A program made the translations under genes and the position numbers. From assembly GCA_041595875.1 (NCBI GenBank), contig JBFHJN010000109.1, positions 1-5,692 of the forward strand: a stretch of 5,692 nucleotides of DNA. Direction: 5' to 3'. How positions within the stretch are numbered: the stretch's first letter is position 1; each line of letters starts with the position of its first letter. The stretch comes from UBA2279 sp041595875 (GTDB lineage Bacteria; Actinomycetota; Coriobacteriia; Anaerosomatales; Anaerosomataceae). The notes under the pieces were generated by a model, which had not been told where the DNA came from, searched no databases, and saw only the letters and a list, made by a program, of their open reading frames with translations. Below, one piece after another: positions 1 to 5,692 of this stretch.

Positions 1-163
1 CAAGGGCACGATTCTGGCGGCGAAGTACTGGAAGCCTTCCCAGATCATCACGATCTACGTGCTGATATCCCTGGTGTACTTCGCCATCAACTTCACCATC
101 TCCAGCGTCGCCCGACGCCTTCAGGGTCGCCTGACCGTGGGTCGGGGCAGCATCGGGGCGTAG
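1..163 (+). CDS. ABC transporter permease, C-terminal fragment (probable polar amino acid type)
   Basis: This is the 3' end of a gene that begins before the window. The frame runs from base 2 to a TAG at 161-163 and gives 53 residues. They start with KGTILAAKYWKPSQIITIYV, pass through a hydrophobic helix (about residues 18-34, IYVLISLVYFAINFTIS), and end in a basic cytoplasmic tail with ARRLQGRL. A final transmembrane helix followed by an ARRLE/ARRLQ-type tail is typical of HisM/GlnP-type permeases, the inner-membrane subunits that pair with a solute-binding protein and an ATPase to import amino acids. The substrate cannot be read from this fragment, and the EAA loop that contacts the ATPase lies outside the window. 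The gene converges on kbl with 26 bases between the two stop codons, so it belongs to a separate transcript. The general permease call is fairly secure; the amino acid assignment is inferred from the tail pattern. Confidence 0.7.
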   Translation, partial: KGTILAAKYWKPSQIITIYVLISLVYFAINFTISSVARRLQGRLTVGRGSIGA

Positions 164-189
164 CGCTCAGCTTCCGTCCAGGCATGCGG

Positions 190-1394
<1,205 letters not shown>

Positions 1395-1395
<1 letters not shown>

Positions 1396-2435
1396 CACAG
1401 ACCTCCCATGTCCAAGACGACCTTGCCGCTGCGACCTTCGATCATCGCGGCGAACCCCGCTTCGTACTCCATGAACGGCAGCTCGTGGGTGATGACCGGT
1501 GCGATGTCCAGCCCGCTTTGCAGCATGGTCTGCATCTTGTACCAGGTCTCCCAGATCTCGCGTCCATAGATGCCTTTGATCGTGAGACCGCGGAAGACGA
1601 CCTCATCCCAGTCGATGCTCACCGGCCCCGGTGCGATGCCCAGCAGCGCGATCCTCCCGCCGTTGTGCATGCTTTCCAGCATCGTTTCGAATGCGGTGCC
1701 GTTGCCACTCATCTCCAGGCCCACATCGAATCCGATCATCCCGAGCTCCTCCATCGCATCAGCGATGGTGTCCCGGCTCACATTGACCGCTCGCGTGGCG
1801 CCCATGCGCATTGCCAGATCGAGGCGATAGTCGTTCACGTCGGTTATCACGACGTTGCGTGCGCCCACATGCTTGGCGATGGCAACAGCCATGATGCCGA
1901 TAGGCCCAGCGCCGGTGATGAGCACATCCTCGCCGACCAGGTCGAAAGAGAGCGCGGCGTGTGTCGCATTGCCGAAGGGGTCGAAGATCGCCGCTATGCG
2001 CGAGGGGATGGAGTCGGCGAGATGCCAGGCGTTCTTCGCGGGAAGCGAGAGGTACTCGGCGAAACAGCCGTCGCGGTTCACGCCCACACCCACGGTGTTC
2101 GTGCATAGGTGCCGTCTGCCGGCGCGACAGCTGCGGCAGACGCCGCAGACGATGTGTCCCTCACCCGAGACGCGCTGCCCCACGCTGAAGCCGCTGACGG
2201 CGCCGCCCATCTCGGCCACATGGCCTACGAACTCATGCCCGTAGATCTGCGGCGGGTTGATCGTGCGCTGCGCCCAGGGATTCCAGTCGTAGATATGCAC
2301 GTCGGTCCCGCATATGGCGACCTTCTCGATGCGTATCAGCAGGTCGCCCGCACCGATCTTGGGTACGGGAACCTCCACGAGCGTGGCTCCGGGGGCGGGG
2401 CTGGTCTTGGAGAGAGCCTTCATCATGCGGTCCAT
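1395..2435 (-). CDS. tdh: L-threonine 3-dehydrogenase (zinc-dependent, NAD+)
   Basis: This cytoplasmic medium-chain dehydrogenase oxidises L-threonine to 2-amino-3-ketobutyrate with NAD+; the product is unstable and is passed to Kbl, encoded directly downstream. The 346-residue protein matches the E. coli Tdh pattern throughout (341 residues). The catalytic zinc site is seen in AICGTDVHIYDW (Cys42) and GHEFVG (His67, Glu68). The structural zinc site has four cysteines (97, 100, 103, 111) in the segment from CGVC to HLC. VGVGVNRDGCFAEYL and AAIFDPFGNATHAALSFDLVGEDVL are near-identical family signatures. The Rossmann motif GAGPIG is at 175-180, and Asp199 in ITDVNDYRLDLA favours NAD+ over NADP+. 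The start is uncertain: three ATGs (2433-2435, 2424-2426, 2421-2423) precede KALSK, and the last aligns with the E. coli start. None has a strong ribosome-binding site; the first has only an AGG 8 bases upstream. The gene overlaps kbl at its stop, so the two form an operon. Confidence 0.97.
1402..1406 (-). promoter_or_regulatory. Ribosome-binding site for kbl inside the end of tdh
   Basis: The minus strand reads GGGAGGT here, within the last codons of tdh (Met-Gly-Gly). Its GGAGG core is 6 bases from the ATG at 1393-1395 and 3 bases from the GTG at 1396-1398, so it favours the ATG as the kbl start. It is the strongest Shine-Dalgarno match seen in the window and supports coupled translation across the TGATG junction. 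Confidence 0.75.
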
Positions 2436-2501
2436 ATGCGAAGCCTATCTGCCGAGTGGACAGGGCTTCTTACAACGATACAACAAGCGTGGGCAGCCGA
2501 G

Positions 2502-2535
2502 GACCGAGGAGTCCGACGGTCGAGGCCTCTCGGTC
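2502..2535 (-). terminator. Possible hairpin downstream of the cytochrome gene
   Basis: In the 115-base gap between the cytochrome stop and the tdh start, GACCGAG (2502-2508) is complementary to CTCGGTC (2529-2535). This gives a 7-bp GC-rich stem, plus one G-U pair, with a loop of about 20 bases that contains the palindrome GAGGCCTC. A competing pairing, CCGAC (2513-2517) with GTCGG (2533-2537), is also possible. The minus-strand transcript has no run of U after the stem, so this is not a standard intrinsic terminator; it could be an RNA 3' end structure or chance in GC-rich DNA. The rest of the gap holds no recognisable tdh promoter. Confidence 0.25.
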
Positions 2536-2550
2536 GGGGCTCTTGCCGAT

Positions 2551-4869
2551 CTACCAGCCCATGTTGATGACCGCGCCGGGAGTGGTGAGGGTGTAGGCGC
2601 CGAAGACATCCTCGTCATAGGGCTCATCCGGCGTCCCCCATGAGGCGACCACCCAGTAGGACGTGGCGCTCACAGGCAGGGCGAGGTCGGTCGAGCCGTT
2701 GAATGGCCCTTCTTGCAAGACCGTGTAGTCAGGGGTGGCGTCCCGGGTGCCCTTCCAGACGAGCCATTCGATCCATTCGCCGGTGGCAAGAGGGCCGGAT
2801 GTGAATCTCATGGTCGCGGTTCCACCGATGACGGTGAAGTTGGCCGTCTTGGTGGTCTCGACGTTGCCGGACCAATCCTCGGACCAATACTGCAGTGTGT
2901 GGGCGACCGTCCCGCTCGGGGCGGGCACCGTGAGCTTCGTCCCCGTTTGAGTGGGTCCGCCATCAAGCGAGTAGTAGGTAGCCTTCACGCCCATCGAGCT
3001 GGAGTCCGTTGCGGTCAGCGTGATGGTGGCCGGATAGTAGTAGTACGTGGACTGGGCGTTCGACGTCGTGACAGGCGCTGTCGTGTCCGCCGAGACGGTG
3101 AACGTGGCTGTCTTGCTCGGCGATTCAACGTTTCCGGCCTGGTCGACCGACCAGAAGCGAAGCGTGTGAGTGCCTGCCGCGGACACGAGCGCGCTTCCGC
3201 CCACCTGGGTGTCACCATCGTCCACACGGTAGAACGTGGTGCCTACGCCCACCTTCCCGCTTTCAGTGATGGAGAACTCGATGAACGCCGCACCCGTATA
3301 GCTGGCGATCGCATCAGAAGACGTCACCGGTGCGGTGGTGTCCGAAGCGCTGTAGAAGGTGTGGCAGTTGGCACACTTCGACTGGACAGGAGTCCCGATG
3401 CCGGAGGTATGGCAGTAGCCGCATTGTCCTGAACCACCATACGAGTCAGCCCAGGGGTCGTGCGCCTCAGCGGTACCGTCATGGAAGGTGGTGTGGCACT
3501 CGCCCTGCTGACAGCCGCCGCTCCAGCTCCCAAGCGTGTCGTAGGGGCTGGTGTGGCAGACCTGGCACTGCTGGGCGTGTATCGCGTTGAGGTCTGAGGC
3601 GTGGCAGATGTTGCAGTCCACCCAGACCTCGTAGGCAGCGGTGGGCCAACCCACCTGGGCGTCGTCGTGCTGGCCCGGCTCGAAGATCATGACGTAGTCG
3701 TCAGCGGGGTTGGAGTCATGGACAAGCGAGTGGCAGTTGAGGCACAGGCTGTACGGCTCCGAAGCCTCGGGCTCGCGCACCAGGAAGTCCGCGTTCTCGC
3801 TCTCGTGCGGGAACGTCTGGAAGCGGGGATTGTCGGTGGGGCTGGCGTCCTCGCCATACGCGGTTACGCTGAACTCCTGCGCTGTGCTCGTGAGGGTGGG
3901 GTTGGTCTTGCGGGTGCTCGGCCCCACATCTCGCGCATCCTCATGGCACTGCTGGCAGAGCGGTGCGTATCCGTCCTGGAGAGCGGTCTTTTGGGTGGGC
4001 TCGGACAGGGTGGGTCCGGGCATCACATATCCACGGTTGCTCTGACCAAGCGAGCCTAGCTCGGTAGAGGTCGCGTTCACGCCGGTGACTACGGGCACCC
4101 GGTCGTAGTAGTAGGTGTCGTCCTGGGCAACCGGGTGCTCTTGCATGAGCCCCGAGTCCTCGTCATGTTGGTCGACGCGCCCGCTATGGCAGGACGCACA
4201 CCACCCCGTGCCGTACTCGGCAACCGCCTCCGTCGCCCCCGTGGGCTGCTGCTTGAGGAGACGGTTCGTTGCTGTCGCGTATGCGGTATCGCTTGTTGCG
4301 TCACTGCGCAGGCGGTCGCCGACAAACGCCCCAACGGTGCCCGTGTCGTGCGGTGAGTGGCAGTCGCTGCACGTCAGCGTGCCATCCGCTCCCGAGAAGG
4401 CCACGGTGCTGGCGCCGCCCGCCTCATCGCCGCCGGGGACCACATTGGTCTGACCGATCCTGTGCGAGGCGGCCGGTTCGACGCCGGTTCGAGCCTTGAT
4501 CACTCCGTATACGCCGTTTCCACCTGTGCCGTCATGGCATGACTCGCAGATATCCTCGATGGTGGCCGCGGGAAGCAGCTGGGTGCCGTTTTCAGGTGCC
4601 GCGTGGAGTGAATGACAGGTCTGACACTTGTCTGTGACTGAGGAGTAAGACCCGTGCGGGCCCTTTCTCGCCCCTGCGAGCAGTACGGGGTCGGTACCCG
4701 GTTCAAGGAGGGACTGTTCGTCGGCACCGTGGCAGTCCACGCACTCTGTCCGCGACAGTCCGTCAGGGTACTGACCGGCTTCATTGGGGTATGCGGCAGC
4801 GTCGCTCGCGCCGACGAGCACGGCCGATACAACGAGTGCGAGCAGAATGGTCGCCTTTGCGAGCTTCAT
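2551..4869 (-). CDS. Secreted dodecaheme c-type cytochrome with Ig-like repeats
   Basis: This is a predicted extracytoplasmic electron-transfer protein of 772 residues. Residues 1-26 are a Sec signal peptide (MKLAK, a hydrophobic core, then SDAAA before Tyr27). The heme region, 43-503, has eleven CXXCH motifs with first Cys at 43, 82, 108, 167, 224, 305, 376, 419, 435, 483 and 499, plus one CX4CH (CQQGECH, Cys453/Cys458). These 24 cysteines are the only ones in the protein. Twelve other histidines lie in the same region (72, 89, 136, 174, 235, 245, 355, 384, 401, 431, 463, 470), enough for bis-His ligation of every heme. CHSLH and CHSPH resemble doubled-CXXCH cytochromes. Two Ig/OmpL47-like repeats follow (510-594, 595-680), then a Trp-rich module (682-772). 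No transmembrane anchor, LPXTG or lipobox is seen, so attachment is unknown. The ATG at 4867-4869 has only a weak ribosome-binding site (AAAG) but starts directly at the signal peptide. Electron donor, acceptor and gene name are not recognised. Confidence 0.93.
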   Translation of the reverse strand: MKLAKATILLALVVSAVLVGASDAAAYPNEAGQYPDGLSRTECVDCHGADEQSLLEPGTDPVLLAGARKGPHGSYSSVTDKCQTCHSLHAAPENGTQLLPAATIEDICESCHDGTGGNGVYGVIKARTGVEPAASHRIGQTNVVPGGDEAGGASTVAFSGADGTLTCSDCHSPHDTGTVGAFVGDRLRSDATSDTAYATATNRLLKQQPTGATEAVAEYGTGWCASCHSGRVDQHDEDSGLMQEHPVAQDDTYYYDRVPVVTGVNATSTELGSLGQSNRGYVMPGPTLSEPTQKTALQDGYAPLCQQCHEDARDVGPSTRKTNPTLTSTAQEFSVTAYGEDASPTDNPRFQTFPHESENADFLVREPEASEPYSLCLNCHSLVHDSNPADDYVMIFEPGQHDDAQVGWPTAAYEVWVDCNICHASDLNAIHAQQCQVCHTSPYDTLGSWSGGCQQGECHTTFHDGTAEAHDPWADSYGGSGQCGYCHTSGIGTPVQSKCANCHTFYSASDTTAPVTSSDAIASYTGAAFIEFSITESGKVGVGTTFYRVDDGDTQVGGSALVSAAGTHTLRFWSVDQAGNVESPSKTATFTVSADTTAPVTTSNAQSTYYYYPATITLTATDSSSMGVKATYYSLDGGPTQTGTKLTVPAPSGTVAHTLQYWSEDWSGNVETTKTANFTVIGGTATMRFTSGPLATGEWIEWLVWKGTRDATPDYTVLQEGPFNGSTDLALPVSATSYWVVASWGTPDEPYDEDVFGAYTLTTPGAVINMGW
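2830..3342 (-). repeat. Two tandem Ig-like/OmpL47-like repeat domains in the cytochrome
   Basis: Residues 510-594 and 595-680 of the cytochrome are diverged copies of one module of about 86 residues. Each begins DTTAPVT(S/T)S, continues through a strand-rich middle with TTFYRVDDG or ATYYSLDGG followed by TQ(V/T)G, then has (G/A)HTL(R/Q)(F/Y)WS(V/E)D and (A/S)GNVE, and ends T(A/T)xTA(T/N)FTV. This pattern is that of the beta-sandwich modules annotated as OmpL47-type or bacterial Ig-like domains in surface proteins. The second copy has a TYYYYPATIT insertion-like stretch. They probably act as a spacer or an adhesion stalk; no binding activity can be read from the sequence. Confidence 0.85.
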
Positions 4870-4921
4870 GTGAGGGTGTTCTTTCGAATACTGCCGAGCC
4901 AGTTACAGGGATATACCCAGC

Positions 4922-4958
4922 AAGTATGATACCCGTTGCGTTAAGTATCGCTAAGTAA
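4922..4958. promoter_or_regulatory. Phased AAGTA direct repeats with a weak possible promoter
   Basis: The 117-base gap between the aminotransferase and cytochrome genes contains AAGTAT at 4922-4927 and 4943-4948 and AAGTAA at 4953-4958. Their starts are 21 and 10 bases apart, about two and one helical turns, so all would face one side of the DNA. On the minus strand, TATCAT (4926-4931) is a 5-of-6 match to a -10 box, with a poor -35 (TTAGCG, 4949-4954) at 17-base spacing. If real, the repeats would overlap the promoter about 60-90 bases before the cytochrome start and could be an operator. Seeing the repeats is certain; the function is inference. Confidence 0.3.
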
Positions 4959-4986
4959 TTGAGAGAAAACCCGCCGCGTCTTGCGC

Positions 4987-5692
4987 TTAGCCGCGCATCT
5001 CTTCCCGGCAGATGTCCATGAGCGCCTTCGTGACGGCACCGACACGGCCGTCGCCGATCGTGTGATCGTCGATCTGCACGATGGGTACCACGCCACGGAC
5101 GCTGGACGTGATGAATGCCTCGTCCGCGCTCAGCGTGTCCTCCAAAGTGAGGGGACCGTATACGACCTCGAACCGTGAAGCAGCGCGTTGCATGACCATG
5201 CGGCCCACTGTGCCGGGGAGCACACCGGCGTCCGGCGCGTGGATCTTGCCGTCGCGCACCACATAGAAGCTTGCCGTTGCCGCTTCCGAGACCAGCCCGT
5301 CTGCGTGATACAGCAGGTCGATGGCCCCGCTTCTCTCGATAAGGTCGTGGTTGCGAAGCCACGTGATGTAGTTGGTGGTCTTGGCCTCCGGCACTTCTCG
5401 GCGGTGTTCTTTGGTGAGAAGTCGGGTGCCGTTCTCGTATGCGGTCTGAGGGACCTCGAACAGCTCGTGGGTGATGATGAAGAACGTGGGGGTCCCGGGG
5501 TCGAAGTGCATCCCGTCGGGGGATTCGCCACCTGTGAGCACGAGCCGCACGATGGCTTCGGGGTAGCCGTTGAGAGTGAGCAGCTCATCGACTACAGCGG
5601 TTATCTCCGCATCGTCAGCGGGGACCGTGAGGCCGAGCATGTCCGCCGAGGCACGGAAGCGCGCCAGGTGATCTTCAAGCTGGAACGGTTCG
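4987..5692 (-). CDS. Class IV (fold-type IV) PLP aminotransferase, N terminus outside window
   Basis: The frame is open from the right edge (complete codons from 5691) to a TAA at 4987-4989, giving 234 visible residues. An internal Met at 5638-5640 is not the start: the codons before it read EPFQLEDHLARFRASADMLGL, the typical early helix of this family (substrate-facing loop, then HLxRLxxSA). EAKTTNY (4 residues after REVP) holds the expected PLP lysine, visible residue 104. DGLVSEAATASFYVVRDGKI holds the conserved Glu136 that binds the pyridine nitrogen. VLPGTVGRMVM is the LPG(I/V)TR-like phosphate-binding stretch. Family members include branched-chain aminotransferase (IlvE), D-alanine aminotransferase and aminodeoxychorismate lyase (PabC). 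The sequence does not match the usual IlvE substrate motifs closely, so no substrate is assigned. It is cytoplasmic and lies 117 bases upstream of the cytochrome gene on the same strand; no clear terminator separates them. Confidence 0.88.
   Translation of the reverse strand, partial: EPFQLEDHLARFRASADMLGLTVPADDAEITAVVDELLTLNGYPEAIVRLVLTGGESPDGMHFDPGTPTFFIITHELFEVPQTAYENGTRLLTKEHRREVPEAKTTNYITWLRNHDLIERSGAIDLLYHADGLVSEAATASFYVVRDGKIHAPDAGVLPGTVGRMVMQRAASRFEVVYGPLTLEDTLSADEAFITSSVRGVVPIVQIDDHTIGDGRVGAVTKALMDICREEMRG

Noticed and set aside
164..189. Bidirectional terminator between the converging permease and kbl genes
   Set aside because: The 26-base gap has no inverted repeat or T-run that would form a hairpin terminator.
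2436..2500. Promoter for tdh
   Set aside because: The minus strand has TTGTTG and TTGTAA elements, but no -35/-10 pair with acceptable spacing could be found.
1485..2567. Several + strand open frames opposite tdh
   Set aside because: They mirror the codon bias of tdh, carry no family motif, overlap each other and have no supporting ribosome-binding site.
2713..4542. Open frames on the + strand opposite the cytochrome gene
   Set aside because: The minus-strand frame has a signal peptide and twelve heme motifs, so it is the real gene; the opposite frames show no domain signatures.
4961..4986. Intrinsic terminator after the aminotransferase gene
   Set aside because: The minus strand has a GC-rich stretch followed by GTTTTCTCTC, but only about 3 bp of stem can be formed around CGC-AAGAC-GCG, too weak to call.
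5638..5640. ATG as the start of the aminotransferase
   Set aside because: The codons upstream to the window edge stay open and encode the family's expected N-terminal helix (HLARFRASA), so the true start is beyond 5692.

Overview
The window is GC-rich. It reads as a chromosomal segment of an anaerobic or respiratory bacterium that makes secreted multiheme c-type cytochromes. High GC, strong GC preference at third codon positions, and a large cytochrome fused to beta-sandwich repeats would fit a deep-branching actinobacterium of the Coriobacteriia/OPB41 kind. That placement is inference; no marker gene here fixes the taxonomy.

Layout from left to right. Positions 1-163 (+) hold the 3' end of an ABC-transporter permease gene, probably of the polar amino acid type. 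After a 26-base convergent gap come two minus-strand genes that form a clear operon: tdh (1395-2435, transcribed first) and kbl (190-1395), joined by a TGATG stop/start overlap. Together they encode the two-step threonine dehydrogenase pathway: L-threonine + NAD+ gives 2-amino-3-ketobutyrate, which with CoA gives glycine + acetyl-CoA. Upstream of tdh is a 115-base gap with a weak hairpin but no convincing promoter. Next, also on the minus strand, is a 772-residue secreted cytochrome (2551-4869). It has a signal peptide, twelve heme-binding motifs (eleven CXXCH and one CX4CH), two tandem Ig-like/OmpL47-like repeats and a Trp-rich C-terminal module. A 117-base AT-richer gap follows (4870-4986), with helically phased AAGTA repeats and a weak possible promoter. 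The window ends inside a minus-strand class IV aminotransferase gene (4987-5692) whose 5' end lies outside.

The genes share an amino-acid theme: uptake, threonine breakdown and transamination. The cytochrome is the unusual element. Its 24 cysteines are all used by heme motifs, and its heme region carries exactly twelve further histidines, the number needed for bis-His ligation of all twelve hemes. It would serve extracytoplasmic electron transfer. A functional link between the cytochrome and threonine catabolism is not shown by the sequence beyond adjacency. I saw no mobile elements, tRNA or rRNA genes, or CRISPR arrays.
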